64,000 bases of DNA from Calliphora vicina (GCF_958450345.1 NC_088781.1:43325357-43389356); one strand, 5' to 3'; positions 34,850 to 47,395 are shown, counted from the stretch's first letter. Program-made: numbers and translations. The notes: generated from the sequence alone by a model not told the origin.

Positions 34850-35805
34850 CTATTATTTTGTAATTTGTCAACGTGCAATGGTTTATGCTGTTCAGAAGTG
34901 GTGATTTTTGACACAGAAGGAAAAGTTCGCACAGCCCAGCCCAAAAAGTTTGAATACCAAGATTTGCAGGCATTACACCATGAAGATTGTTGTAAAACTC
35001 AACAAGAGCTTGCAAAATCATTGGGAGTTACTTCATCAGCAATTTCAAAACATTACCGAGCAGCAGGATTCATCTAAAAGCAGTGATATTGGGTATTATA
35101 CGAATTGTAGGCGAGAGACCTCGAACTACAATTTTGCATGTCTGAAAGGCTGCTTTAACGCTATAAAAGAAAATCATTTTTGCACCGAATCATTACTTGC
35201 TATGAAAAATGGATCCATAACATAATGGATCGTATGTGAAGCCCAGCTAACCTGACGAATGGAAACCAAATATCCATAGAGCTAATGCAATTCTCTTGTC
35301 CTATCTATATGAGCTGCTGAAATCTGACCAGACCATCACAGGGAATCTGTACCGAACGCAAATGATTCGTTTGAAGCAAGTATTTGGCAAAAAATGCCCA
35401 GCATATTCGGCCAGACATGAAACCGTAATATTACATCATGACAAAACTCGGCCACATGTTGCAATACCTGTTAAAATCTATTTAGAAAGAAGTGGTTGGG
35501 AAGTTTTGCCTCGTATAGTCCAGACCTTGCCCCGTCCGACTTGTATTTGTTTCGCTCAATACAGAACGCTCACTCTGGGATACGCTTCTCTTTGGAACAG
35601 AGTATCCGATATTGGCTTGATTCGTTCTTGCCCTCAAAAGATGAGCAGAGCAGTTCTTTTGACTCGGAATCCATATGTTGCCTGAAAGATGGGAAAAGGT
35701 CATGACTAACTTATATACTTATAATTTCATATTTATAATTTCAAAATAAAAGCTAAAATTTCAACCAATTCCCAAAAATGGGAATTTTTATACCCAATAT
35801 GGGAA
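34850..35805 (+). mobile_element. DD34D mariner remnant (copy G), most complete of its family here
   Basis: Nearly the full order is present: FDTEGKV, DLQALHHEDCCKTQQELAKS, LGVTSSAISKHYRAAGF, HRIIT...KWIHN, YELLKSDQTITGNLYRTQMI, LHHDKTRPHVAIPVKIYLER, SGWEVLP, then (frame shift) YSPDLAPSDLYLFRSIQNAH and FSLEQSIRYWLDSFLPSKDE. From the HHD to the APSD aspartate there are 34 residues (DD34D). Stops and at least two frameshifts inactivate it. The 3' end is GGGAATTTTTATACCCAA at about 35786-35803. Confidence 0.83.
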
Positions 35806-35819
35806 TTTAGTTGTTCAGT

Positions 35820-36537
35820 TTTATACCCTTCACCTTCGTGAGAAGGGTATATATAAGTTTGTCATTCCGTTTGTAATTTCCACAATATAATTTTCCGACC
35901 CTATATAGATAGCGGAGTCGATTAAGCCATGTCCGACTGTCTGTCCGTCTGTCTGTTGAAATCAATTTTCTGAAGACCCCAGATATCATCGGGATCCAAA
36001 TCTTCAATAATTCTGTCAGACATTCGAGAAGTTTGCTATTTAAAATTAGCAAAATCCGTCCATAAATAACGTATGTATGAGGAAAAAACAAGGACAACCT
36101 CGATTTTTTAACTATTTTTGACCTATATCTGAATTACTAAGTCATTAATATATACAATATAGATATCTAATGATATATATTTCAAAGGCCTTTGCAGCGA
36201 TGTGTATAAGACTATCATAGTAAGTTCGACCTACAATGGGTCAAAATCGGAAAAAATATTTGTTAACCCGAATTTATTTTCTCCAAAAAAAAAAACACAA
36301 AAAAAAAAATTTTAAATTTAAAAAAAAAAATTTAAATTTAAAAAAATTAATTTAAAAAAAAATGTTTTAAAATAACAATTAAAAATTTTTTTTTTCCAAA
36401 AAAATGAAAAAAACAACTTTGGAAAAAAAAAAATTATTTTGTTTACCTAAAAATATTTAAAATTTTTATTTTGAAGTATAATTTGGTGAAGGGTATTTAA
36501 GATTCGGCACAGCGGAATAAAGCTCTCTTACTTGTTT
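35820..36537 (+). mobile_element. INE-1-like (Helentron-associated) element
   Basis: Starts TTTTATACCCTTCACCTTCG with the hairpin partner GAGAAGGGTATATATAAG. It carries TGTCTGTCCGTCTGTCTGTT near 35938-35957, an A/T-homopolymer-rich middle (36260-36470), and ends GGTGAAGGGTATTTAAGATT, CGGCACAGCGGAATAAAGCT, CTCTTACTTG at about 36537. The bases before and after it (GGGAATTTAGTTGTTCAG; TTTAAATTTTTAAACAAAA) read as one unit of the 41.8-kb repeat, so the insertion junction is visible. Confidence 0.82.
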
Positions 36538-36539
36538 TT

Positions 36540-38020
36540 TTTAAATTTTTAAACAAAATTGTTGGGTTATTATTTTTATGAATTTATGGGGCCAAATAGG
36601 TCCCCTATGTTTACAAATTCCTATAATTTGGGAATTATTTTTTTTGGAATTTTGAAACAAACATTTTTAATTTGTTGTAAATTGTACAGTTCTGCTCTAT
36701 AAAATCAATATATGCCAAGAAACCTATCGCCTTAAATCACCCTATTTAACAGCACATTCATGCCATAATTGAGTCTGACTGTCAGTCAAACCATGCCGAC
36801 CATCCTCTACAACTGTGGGTCACTGTCTACTTGGGCTATTTTGTTGTTTGTCTTAAATGTTGCGGTCAAAGGTCTTTTGTTTCTTCTATTGTAATTTAAT
36901 GCGGCACGTGCTTTTTTTGTTAAAATTCTTTGTTTAAACAAAATATACGTTTAGTGTTTTTGTTGGTAGTTTTTCGTTTTTTGTATATTATTTATTTAGA
37001 TTACCCTCTTTACGAGTACCCAACAATGTTAATAGTAAGTTTTTTGTTTATTGTTTTTGATTTCATTGCTTTTTTTAAACAAAATATGTTTGCAAAACAC
37101 CTAGCATTTTCCATTCAATAAGTAACAAATATTTTTTCGTTTATTTTAAAATTTATTGTTTTTATGTGTGGAAAAATCTCCTTTAAATGTATTTTTTATT
37201 CAATAGGTTGCCTAGTTACATAATTTATTAGAAAACGGTTAGTATTAGTATCCCTTTTGTTGAGGATATTTAAGGATATTAAGTAAATATCCTTTTTTTA
37301 TAACCTGTTCATTGGGTTTATGGGTTGTACGGGGAGGAGTGGTGGAATGTTAAACTTCAGTAGCCACTTCATTGCTAGTTTTATAAGGCTGTCACATTTC
37401 TAATAATTTCTGTAGAAACGTCATGAGAATTTTAATAGTTGTGATTTTTCCAATACAGATTTGATTACGTTATTGAACAATTTAGAGTTGTAATTTAAAA
37501 TGCAAATAAACAAAACGTTCCTTGGAGATTTTGTTTAAAAGAAAAATTGATTTATATATTTGATTAATGGACAAAAACGTGGCTTGATTTATTAAGAAAT
37601 GTTTCTTATTTCATTTATAATTATTATGCAGAACATGTATTAAATATTGCATAATTGTATTTAAATAATTAGATATTATTACATTTTATACTTTACTAAA
37701 TAGTTGCCTTTATTTTTAATTTCAGAAGCGGATATATTCAGCTAATTTAACTAAACTGGTGAGTTTTCTCTATTATAATAATTTGTTATCAAAAGTACAT
37801 TATTTTTAGAGGAAACATACCAGCAAAAGCTTACATTACCTAGTATTGAGTTAAAATGCTGATATATTCAGTCTTCACTACTTAGACATTGGCATTTTAA
37901 CTCATTATTTTAACATGGTGATGTCATTGGAATAAATTATCTATTACAAATTGTATTTGAAAAATTGGTCTGCATTTATTTTGTAAGAGATTAAAAAAAG
38001 AAATTGAACGAAGACAAAAT
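36540..38020. other. AT-rich anonymous sequence
   Basis: The first ~120 bp complete the repeat unit split by the INE-1-like element. The rest shows no coding motif; a 63-codon frame at 36930-37121 is T-rich and hydrophobic by composition. Confidence 0.5.
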
Positions 38021-38027
38021 GTTTTAA

Positions 38028-38255
38028 CCCCCTAATGCTTAAGCAGGCCTCAAGGCACTCATCGCAAAAATGCCAATAAATATATGTAAATATAACTGAT
38101 TTTGCATTTCAAGAACTCATGTAACAGTTGCTAAAAAGCACACTTAAATTATTTTAAAAAGAGCTTTCAAAGTTTTTGAAATAAAATATCAGTTATATTT
38201 ACATTTATTGGCATTTTGCGATGAGTGCCTTGAGGCATGCTTAAGCATTAGAGGG
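38028..38255. mobile_element. piggyBac-like MITE (TTAA target, ~70-bp TIRs)
   Basis: The 228-bp element is flanked by TTAA at 38024-38027 and 38256-38259. It starts CCCCCTAATGCTTAAGCAGG, and its other end in reverse complement starts CCCTCTAATGCTTAAGCATG. The TIRs continue almost unbroken through CTCAAGGCACTCATCGCAAA to ATATAACTGAT, about 70 bp each. The TTAA duplication and CCC-start ends are those of piggyBac elements. There is no coding capacity. Confidence 0.85.
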
Positions 38256-38492
38256 TTAATACAATTTGAATTAACAAAAACGGAATCACTCAAAGGTTTT
38301 TAAAGAGTTTTATAAAGATTTAATTATGAATTTGGTCTAAAAGTATTATATATCCGATGAAATGTCAGTCATTACCAAACTACTTCTAAGTAATGAAGAC
38401 GGTGTAACGAAATCATTGATAAATAAGTTGTTCAGTAATTGGAAGAAATTACCAAGTTTTTTCTGGCATAATTTATATATACATATATGGGG

Positions 38493-38853
38493 GATTTCAT
38501 GTCAAGTGAACCATCTTTTAAAATAGATAGAAGACCTAAGCTTTCTTTTGCGAAAAAAATGCCCATTTTGGACAAAAAAAGTTCAAAAATTCTTTATTTT
38601 TTTCCGAAAGATTGAAGAAATAGCTATCTAAACTATTTGGGACACATTTTGCTAAGAACGATAAGTAATAAATTGCATAGATGAGAAAAAACACATGTTT
38701 GGCTAAAATGTAAAATTTTGACCCCCTCTAACTCAGAGAGTTCTCCACCGATCTTGTTGAAAAATTGTGTCTAAATTACAATTCAATAGGACTAATCTTT
38801 GTGTAAATTTCATCCCTATCGATTCCAAAAGTTGGTTCACTTGACATGAAATC
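38493..38853. mobile_element. MITE with perfect 21-bp TIRs, superfamily unknown
   Basis: GATTTCATGTCAAGTGAACC(A) at 38493-38513 matches the exact reverse complement of 38833-38853. The 361-bp element has no coding capacity. The flanks (GGGG before, TAAA after) do not show a clear target duplication, so the superfamily is open. Confidence 0.75.
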
Positions 38854-38859
38854 TAAAGA

Positions 38860-39310
38860 GCTTTGAAAAAAGTGGTGGGCTTTTGTCGTAGAATTAAAAA
38901 GTGTACATATGCTGGATCATCATAAGATTTTAAGACGATCTAGCTATGTCTGTCCGTCTATCTGTCTGTTGAAAATACGATAGGTGCGAATAGGACTAGC
39001 TGGATGAAAAATCACAAATAATCTATGTTGATAAGGATAGGCATGATTTCACCTAGCCCCCATACAAATGTCTTCCCGGCAATCCTGATAAAATTTTGAA
39101 CAAATTAGTTTTAAATAAGTACTCTGAAATTATATTTTAAAGTACGGCGAAAAGCGGGCTACATTTATTTCTAGTACCCATACAAGGCCCCCCTTAGAAA
39201 ATGACTTTAACATTCATAATTGTCTTATAATAAATAATATTGTGATGAAATTGGACATAAACAAGTTTAATAGGTACCTAAATCGTTCTACCAACTTTTG
39301 TAAGGATCTT
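38860..39310 (+). mobile_element. INE-1-like element, third variant, partial
   Basis: It has the INE-1-type core (GGATCATCATAAGATTTTAA, then CGATCTAGCTATGTCTGTCC and GTCTATCTGTCTGTTG), followed by the TTTCACCTAGCCCCCATACA block that also occurs in the element at 51915-52672. The start hairpin and 3' hairpin are not clearly preserved. Confidence 0.55.
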
Positions 39311-39319
39311 TCTATGACT

Positions 39320-40140
39320 GAGTCTAACCCCCATATTCGCCATTGTTAGCGATGACCTTTTCCCATCTTTCTGGATACATATGGATTCCGAACCAAAATA
39401 ACTGCTCATCTTTTGAGGCCAAGAACGAATCAAGCCAATATTGAATACTCAGTTCCAAAGTGAAACGTATCCCAGAGAAAGTGTTCTGCTTCGATCTGAA
39501 CAAATAGTAGTCTAATGGGGCAAGGTCTGGACTATAAATCGGGTGAGGCAAAACTTCCCAACCAAATTATTCTAAATAGTTTTTAACAGATATTGCAACA
39601 TGTGGACGAGTGTTGTCATGATGGAACATTACAGTCTCATCTCTGGCCGTATATTTTGGGCGTTTTTCGGTCAATGCCCGCTTCAATCATAATAGATAGG
39701 ACTCTTTTGGTACCACCAAATACAGAACATTACCTTAGCGCCATGGATATTTGGCTTTGGTGTCGATTCGGCTGGTTGGGCGAGTTTCACGTAAGATCTT
39801 TTACGCTTGGGGTTATCGTAATGGATCAATTATTCATCGCAAGTAATGATTCGGTGCAAAAATGATTTTCTTTTATAGCGTTCGAGCATCATTTCGGACG
39901 AGCATCAATCGTCTTTCAAGGTGTTTCATCATCAATTCGTATGGTACCCAATTTCCCTGCTTTTGGTTGAATCCTGCTGCTTGCAAACATTTTGAAAATG
40001 CTGCTTGAGTAGCTCCCAATGATTTTTCAAGCTCCAATTCTTGAAGTTCAAGCTTTTTTGGCTGGCCTGGGCATCTTTGCTTTCTGTATCAAAATCACCA
40101 ATTCTGAGCCTCACAAACCATCTGAGCAATCGGTGTGCTT
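39320..40140 (-). mobile_element. DD34D mariner remnant (copy H)
   Basis: Minus-strand reading from 40130: a degenerate N-terminal SGDFDTE-like segment, AQASQKSLNFKNWSLKNHWE, then ERYKRKSFLHRI...DEQLIHY, NIHGAK and HHDNTRPHV, and an open C-terminal frame (39324-39551): YSPDLAPLDYYLFRSKQNTF, SGIRFTLELSIQYWLDSFLA and MYPERWEKVIANNGEYG. The third catalytic aspartate (APLD) is intact. Several deletions, including in the N-terminus, inactivate it. Confidence 0.8.
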
Positions 40141-40152
40141 CAATGTCACTTT

Positions 40153-41722
40153 TTTATACCCTTCACCATGAGTGGCAAGAGTATATATAAGTTTGTTATT
40201 ACCAGGGCAACCAAAAATATGCTCTAAAAAAAGTGTTTTATGAGCATAAAATATGCACTTAAAAACGAAAAATATGCTATTAAAATATAAAAAATATGCA
40301 CTTAAAAATAGTTGGTTATTGTTTGATTTCAAAATTTCATTAAAAAAATATATATGAAGTAAATAAAATATTGAGCTCATAAATTAAAATTGGTTATTAT
40401 AGGATTAAATTTCGATTTTAGTGAATTTGGCACTACATGAAAATAGTTTGATTCAATTCATTTTATTATATTTAGCAATAAATTACTATGTGTTTACTTA
40501 AGTTTTAAAATTTTTAAACTAAATCTTTGTTTTAGATTTCCGAGTTTCTTAGACAATCTTAATCAATTGATTTGTCTCATCTTTTAAACTGCCTAATACT
40601 TCAAACTTTTTTTTGGTAATTAGTAGCATAATATTTTACTTTCTCAATCCATGTGTCCCAATGTTTATAGCATCCCTACTGAGGATGTACCCAATAAATT
40701 TCTCGAAATGTTTCTATTCTATATGAAGCTTTAAAAACTTTTTTACCATTTAAATAATGTTTCAAAAACAATAGCCTGTGTCATTTTATGGTAAAAATTG
40801 CAATGGATTTTGGAGCATTCATCATGTATCTAGATTAATATCTCAATACGGCTTCTAAAATTTAAATAGAATTATAAAAAAGCCATACAATAGTGGAATG
40901 ACTGCAATTAAAAAAATATAAAAAAACTTTTTATTCAAGTTTTATCATTGGGACTCAAAATGCCCATGTTATTTTTTTCTTCCTTTCTTATCCATTGTAT
41001 CGTCTATCGATATCCACGTATATTGTTTTTTAACGATTTCTTAATAACTTTTTTTACAAGTTATGTAAATACATATATCAATGGGTTTTGAACGCGAAAT
41101 TTTCGATGGATCTTAATATTACATTAGTGGTAAACTATTAATGCCCAACCATAACTGTCTCAAACTGCCTTAAATTCCTTCTTTTAAATGTATCCAAACA
41201 TTTGTTATGAAGTTGCCCATAATAACATACAATTTTGGAATTTTCTTTTAATTTTTTACGTATTTTTACTATTTGTTAAATTTTAATATTTGTGTGTATA
41301 TATTTTTAATTTAATTGAAATATATGGAAACTAAGCACCCTTAAGTCAACGAAAATTCTATGAAGATAAGTCGATTATGGGTACTCTATTTTTGTATTTA
41401 AGTAGCTTAGACCAGTTATCATTGGACCTCAACAAAATAGTAAAATATAGAAATTACAATACAAACAATAAAATTATATCAGGAAAATAAAATAATGAAA
41501 AATTAAAGAAAATATGCAACAAAAATATGAAGTTATGAGTTAAATATGCAGAAATATGCTATAATTTTTTTTTTTAATAAAAAAAATTTTTGAAAATTAA
41601 ATAAAAAGTTTGCCATAAAAATTGTTCGTTAATAATTTTTTTTACCTAAAAATATTTAAAATTTTTATTTTAAAGTATAATTTGGTGAAGGGTATATAAG
41701 ATGCGGCACAGCCGATTATAGA
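40153..41722 (+). mobile_element. INE-1-like element split by a hAT-like insertion
   Basis: The 5' end at 40153-40204 (TTTTTATACCCTTCACCATG...GTATATATAAGTTTGTTATT) and the 3' end at about 41640-41722 (TTTACCTAAAAATATTTAAA ... TTGGTGAAGGGTATATAAGA ... GCGGCACAGCCGATTATAG) match INE-1-like elements elsewhere in the window. Between them lies about 1.4 kb of unrelated sequence with hAT features. Confidence 0.65.
40205..41575 (-). mobile_element. hAT-like element remnant
   Basis: It starts CAGGGCAACCAAAAATATGC within an INE-1-like element. AAATATGC-type motifs crowd both ends (40212-40310 and 41510-41560), like hAT subterminal repeats. On the minus strand about 40830-40640, shifted frames read YRIETFREIYWVHPQ...HWDTWIEKVKYYA. 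This resembles the hAT block where a prolines-then-RWGTWL segment is followed by a tyrosine-rich AxYY. The expected right terminus was not found, so no target duplication can be shown. Confidence 0.5.
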
Positions 41723-41829
41723 TATGTTGCTTATTTCAAATTAAAATTCGATATTTTTCAAAGCAAAAAAAAAACTGATATTTAATGACAGAACCGCATT
41801 CAAAAGATCCATCTATTATAAATCCCGAA

Positions 41830-42490
41830 ATTGTAAGTCATACACCCAATAATTTTATAGGAATTCAGTTTTTTTAAAAAAGTTTTAACAGAAAATTATT
41901 GACTTGTTATACATATTTTAATAAATTTATATTGTTAAATTGTAAAATTTTTTATTATTTCTTTAAATTCCCAGAATAGGTATTTTTGATTCCCATTTTT
42001 TAAGAATTTTAAGAATTTTAAATGAAATGAACTTATGTTGCTAAATTGACATAACTTGCTTATTTCTATAAATCACCAAAGTGAGTATTTTTGATTACCT
42101 ATTTGGGAATTCAGCATTTTAAATAGAAAATGGTTAATGAAATTATGAAATTATGTGCTAAATTGCAATAAAATATATTTTTTTTATCAATATCCAACAT
42201 GTGTATTTTGTATTCCTTATTTGGGAATTCAATTTCTTTTTAGAATTATTAACCGAAAATGGTTATTTTGTTATATTTTAATGAAATTATGTTGGTAAAT
42301 TGTAAAAATTTTATGATTTCTATAAATTCTCAAAATGGGTATTTTTAATTTCCTATTTGGGAATTCAGTTTTTAAAGAATTTTAATGAATTTATAAGGAT
42401 AAATTGTAAATCTGGCAAATTTCTTTCAACTCTCCAAGTATGCATTTTTAATTCTCTCTCTGGAAATTCAGTTATTTAAAGATTTTTAAC
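41830..42490 (+). repeat. ~125-bp tandem repeat, about five diverged units
   Basis: Each unit runs AAAATGGTTATTTTGTTATA, TTTTAATGAAATTATGTTGG, TAAATTGTAAAAATTT, a TTTCTATAAATTCTCAAAAT-like block, GGGTATTTTT and TTTGGGAATTCAGTTTTT. Units are separated by about 110-130 bp. Single related units lie next to INE-1-like elements at 31.45 kb, and on both sides of the one at 35.82-36.54 kb. Confidence 0.75.
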
Positions 42491-42499
42491 AAACAATAA

Positions 42500-43080
42500 T
42501 AATTTAGGAAATTTTCAAATTTCAGGCGACTCCTCGTCATACGTTTTTTCTCACTTTATTTTTATTTTTTTTCATTTTGAACTAACTAATTTTTTGTAAG
42601 TAACAATTCAAACTCTGAATCATTCAACTAAATAATCAGTAACAACACTTTAATATGATTTTACTCAATTTCATTTACATTAATTTAACTTACTTTAATT
42701 TAATAAATTTAATTATCCATATTGCATTGCCATTGCAACATTCCAACATAAAACTTCATGGCAGTGACATTAAGACTAATGATGATGGCGGTGGTGATGA
42801 TGATTTTAAATATTTTTTTTACATGATGATCAGCATGTTTTCTACAGTTCCTTGACATTTTCTTGTACGAAACAATTGCAAACTTTGATATTGCATCTTG
42901 TAATCTTAAATGTATGTTTTTTTATGTATAATGTAAAATAAAAACTATTATAACAGAACAGAACTGACCATGTCATGCGCTACATAATTTAAGTTAATGT
43001 CAGAATATAAACTGACTCAATAGTTTTAATATGATGTGGTCTATTTATATTTTTTAGACAGTATTTTCCATTAATTGATC
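42500..43080. other. AT-rich anonymous sequence
   Basis: GATGATGGCGGTGGTGATGATG lies at 42780-42801. No coding motif was recognised. Confidence 0.5.
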
Positions 43081-43083
43081 ATA

Positions 43084-44744
43084 TCGAGCCCTTTGCGCCA
43101 AATTATCGTAAGCGACAAAACACAAATTTTACAGGAGAAGGTTTTATTTTTGATTATTTTGAAATTTATACATAGAATTCAAAATGTTATTTATGTACGA
43201 TATAATATAATTTCGTTCAAGCCATGATACAACAACATAAGGTACACCCAGTAGAAAATAAATTCTCAATTATACAATTCTTGTAACGTCAAACTAAAGA
43301 AAATATAAAAAAATATGAAAAAAATCAAAATCAAAGTTTGACGTTATAGGGCTAAATATTGAAAACTCTCCCTAGTGATTCTACCTTCTACAATTATTGT
43401 ATCAGGGTTCAAGCTATTTGTCTACTTTTCAAAAATATTTATAACTTTTGACAATTAAAAATTCATGAAATACTTTATTGAAAAATATGACAAAAAATGT
43501 TTTTTATTGAATTTTTGTATAGATACAAATTTTTTTAATTTAAATTAAATTTTTATTTATGAATAGTTTTAAATGAAATTACACAGTTATGTAGATTTTT
43601 CCATTTAAAATGGAAAAATAAAAACGAATTTTGAAATTTATTATCAGCAATCCCGAAATTCCCAAAAAAATTTTGAAAAATTCCAAAAATGTGAATTTTT
43701 AGTTTTTTGGCTATAAAATCTATACCAGGATTGGAGTTATCGGAACCCTTTAAAAAATAATTAGAAGCATATTGTGCCACCTAAAATCGGTTACTATATT
43801 TTGATATTGAATATGCGATTTGAGAATTTTTGTCCTAACATTTAATTTTACATTAAAAATAAGGGTTTTTTGAATGGATCTGGTCCCGTCTGTAATAATA
43901 AATTTTTTTTCATTTAAAATATTTTATGAAAATTTAGCTTTCAGAAAGTATAAATTCCTTATACAGCCTCATAGAAAGTTTTTGCGATAACTTAAAAAGA
44001 AAAAAAGTAATTTTTTCCCAAAACATTAGCGAAAAATCTCCTTTTTACATTTTTTTTAAGTTCAAATGCATATAACTTTGGACATAGTCATTATTTTTAA
44101 ACAATTCTTTTTCTATTTGACACATATGTTGTTAGTCCAATAAAGGAAAACTGGAGAAAATCGGGAAATATGGATATGCTGTTATCAAAAAACTGGAGTA
44201 GGGTGGCTAAAAATGTTGAAAATTTAATTTTCAAATGCGAATATCTCCTAAGCTATAAGAGATAATTGATAGCTACTACAAGGTTTTTTGTAGTGCTCGA
44301 TGAGAAGATTCTACATTTTTGAAATCGGAACACAAGCGAAGAAATAGGATCGTGTCCTACTTTGAGGATCCTTGGTCCTACTTTGAGGATCCTTGGTCGC
44401 TCCCCTGGTGGGCCCATCTGGTCCACGTTCAAAACTTAATCTCGACAACACTTTTCCTTTGCGCATGTGAAATTTCATTCAAACCAATCTAACCATTTAG
44501 AAATCAAAGATTTATTTCCCACTTTTTTTCTATACCACTGTATGTTGCTTACGATAAAATTCGTTTACTGTAAAATATAAATATTGACATACGATAAAAT
44601 CTTACCCCCTATAATTTTTAAGTTATTAACAATTTTGATATTCTGAGAACGCTAAAACATCAGTCGATTCATAAAATTTTTATTTTTGCAATAAAAAAAA
44701 ATTTAGAAAATGTCGCTTACGATAATTTGGCGCTAAGGGCTCGA
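43084..44744. mobile_element. 1.66-kb TIR element, probable TA target, non-coding
   Basis: TCGAGCCCTTTGCGCCAAAT (onward to TATCGTAAGCGACA) at 43084 matches the reverse complement of the right end at about 44711-44744 with one mismatch over 34 bp. TA flanks both ends (43082-43083 and 44745-44746). The motif CTTACGATAA recurs inside the right end (near 44547, 44587, 44713). No transposase was recognised. A 21-bp direct duplication (TCCTACTTTGAGGATCCTTG) lies near 44357-44398. TA flanks and size suggest a pogo- or Tc1-like non-autonomous element, as an inference. Confidence 0.75.
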
Positions 44745-44749
44745 TATGT

Positions 44750-47395
44750 CCTGTATAGGTTCTTTGTAATGCAAAGTGAGGCTAATAGTTTACATTACAC
44801 ATTTCATGTTATCTGATGTAGAGTCATTTGGCACTTTAGTGGCCTTAAGTAATCTAAAGGGTAATCTGTCTCATTTTTTTCTCTAATACTGCCACAAATA
44901 CTTCAATCACCCATGTTTTCAAAATGTCGAAAGGATTTTCCAGTATCCACAATCCATGCTTTACAACTCAGTAGAAGTAGTTCCAAGAATAAATATTTCA
45001 AACAAAAACTAATGATTAATGAAAGAAAGGAAAGAAGAAAGTTTCAAACAATAATCAGTGGTCATTACAAAAACGGGTTCTGGCTCTATGCATATATTTT
45101 GGAAGTATTTGCAGAAGTCGAACCATTTACTTAGATTGTCTTTACCAAACCTTCACTGATGCAACCGAAAAACTTAATTGATACAATTAATTAAACGATT
45201 AAGAAAGATTGCCTGAAACAAATTTTCTCATTGTTTTAAAACCACAAACGTTTCCTGAATTAGGAAATACCTCCTCAGACAGTGAAGAGTTGCAAAGAAC
45301 AAAATTAAAAAAAGAAAAACTCGGATGACTTCTTCTTCAAAAGTTGTTAACATTTTTATTTGAGCCAGCAGACACACACTCCAGCAACTAAATACAATAA
45401 AATCCAAGAAAAATGAAGCAACAAAAACTTGTGCTGCATGCCACATTTTAAACACTCCACACCATATAAACAGCCTTAAACAGCTGATGCTTGTTCACAC
45501 CAACACAACTCACTCCTTTAAAACCCCACACACTTACTGGCTGACTCCCTCCCTCCCTCCATTCATCCCTCCCACAATTACAATGCTGTGCAATGTTCCT
45601 AATCCTAAATGGATAACGAAAAAAAAGGGGAATAAGAAGATTGGGCAATGAAGCAAACAGACAGACGAAAGGGTAGACAGAGAGAGATATACATACAAGT
45701 GTATAGAGATATAGATACTATCATTATACAAAAATGTATTTTTTGTCTTTGGTTTTGGTTTGGCGGACAGATGGATGGATGACTTTACCGCATTTTCATT
45801 TTATGTTTGAGAGATGAGAGAGTGTGTTAGACGAACTGGCAACCAAGCATCTAAATTTAACAATTGTGGTAGATTTCAAATGAGTATATGTCGGTTTAAA
45901 TGCAGCTTTGGTGGGTTCTTTTCCTCCTACTTGTTTTTTTTTGTTAAATTTTTTGTTAGTTCTTCTATTTGGTTTGTGTTACATGACCTCAATCTGTCTT
46001 CAAAAATTAAATTTTTCTTCTTTTGCTGCTGCCACTGCAACTGTAGAGATTTTCCAACAAATACAATTTCCACACACACTTATAAAAAAATAATGAAAGG
46101 GATATTTCTTGCTGTTTTTTTTTTTTTTTGAGAAACCGAATTTCCATTGTAACTTGTTGTATACGTATTTTTGCATTTCATGAAAACTGAAACTTAAGCT
46201 CTGGCATACGTATCCTTTTGGGGTCGTGTGTGTAAGTGTGTTTGCATTTATTTTTTACTTTGCAGCTGATGCTGATGACAATGATACCGACATTGTTGCA
46301 GCTGAATGTTGATGATTCGTTTCGTTGTATTTTACTTCATTAGAATCAAACCAAAAATGAATTGTCTAAAAAGATATTTTAACTTAGATTAACAGCTTAT
46401 AATCATATCTATTACAAAAAAAAACCTACACTCCACCCCCACCCCTTCTTCCCTGTTCTTCTCTCCTATGCTTAATGCTTACAGCACTTCATTGTGTGCC
46501 ACTTAAATGGAAACAAGAAACAGGATATGAACAACTACCCCTAAAGTTTGTAGTTGTTCTGGTTGTCGTCTATTTTGTGCCATTGTCGCTTGTTCGTCTC
46601 TGTTTCTCTTTTTTTTTTTTGGAACAACCATTGATGGGTTTTTTTTAACAATATACAAAAGTATTGTATAGAAAAAATGTCCTGCATAAAAAAGTTTTAT
46701 AATGTATTTTTTTATAACTTCCTTCCTATCAATTACAGTTTTTTTGCCATCGTTGTTCTATCGATGGACAGTGGTTCGTTCGGTTAGTAGTTTGAAATAT
46801 AAAATAGATAAGAGTTTTTCATAAATAAGCTCCCGACATTTTAGTAATTAAATTGTTTAACTACCGAAAGGTTCGGTGACAACCATATATTTTCAAAAGA
46901 TACAAATGCAAAGCTTTCGTCATTCTTACGCTTATCACGAAAAATGCCAAGTTAAGCTAGTGAAAAGACACAATATTCCGATTCTCTAAGAATGTACTAA
47001 TTCCATTTTGAATTCCAGTATGATACAGAATATGAATTGGTATCATGAAACTCAAATAATCATGACCGGAGAAGGATTAATATTGCAAAGGTTTTACAAA
47101 GTAATGAGTATAATTTGCAAAACGTCACTTATATTTCAAATATCATATGTCACTAAATGAAGACTAAACGAGGTAAATTTTACGGGCTGACATCGAAAAC
47201 ACAGCCTCTCTTTCTCAGTCTGGTGGAAAGAGAGGCTGCTTACAACTCGGAAAACAGGCATAATTGTAAAGTTACCGAAAAGTGGCGATTTGAATTACTC
47301 TGCTTAACACCATATATAAGTTACTGGCAGTCATATTACAATGAAGAATCCAAAACAAAATAGAGAACAATCTGCGAGTTTGGTCTAACATTACA
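44750..47395. other. Anonymous sequence with simple repeats
   Basis: CTCCCTCCCTCCCTCC lies near 45545-45560, TTTTTTTTTTTTTTTTGAG near 46117, and CCACCCCCACCCC near 46432-46444. Open frames up to 105 codons (45814-46131) are low-complexity. No gene motif was recognised. Confidence 0.5.

Noticed and set aside
34534..34944. 136-codon minus-strand frame
   Set aside because: Antisense across the jockey LINE end and its downstream flank; no domain recognised.
45814..46131. 105-codon plus-strand frame with hydrophobic C-terminus, secreted or membrane protein?
   Set aside because: T-run composition gives the phenylalanine/leucine stretches; no signal of coding bias, homologous motif or splice structure.
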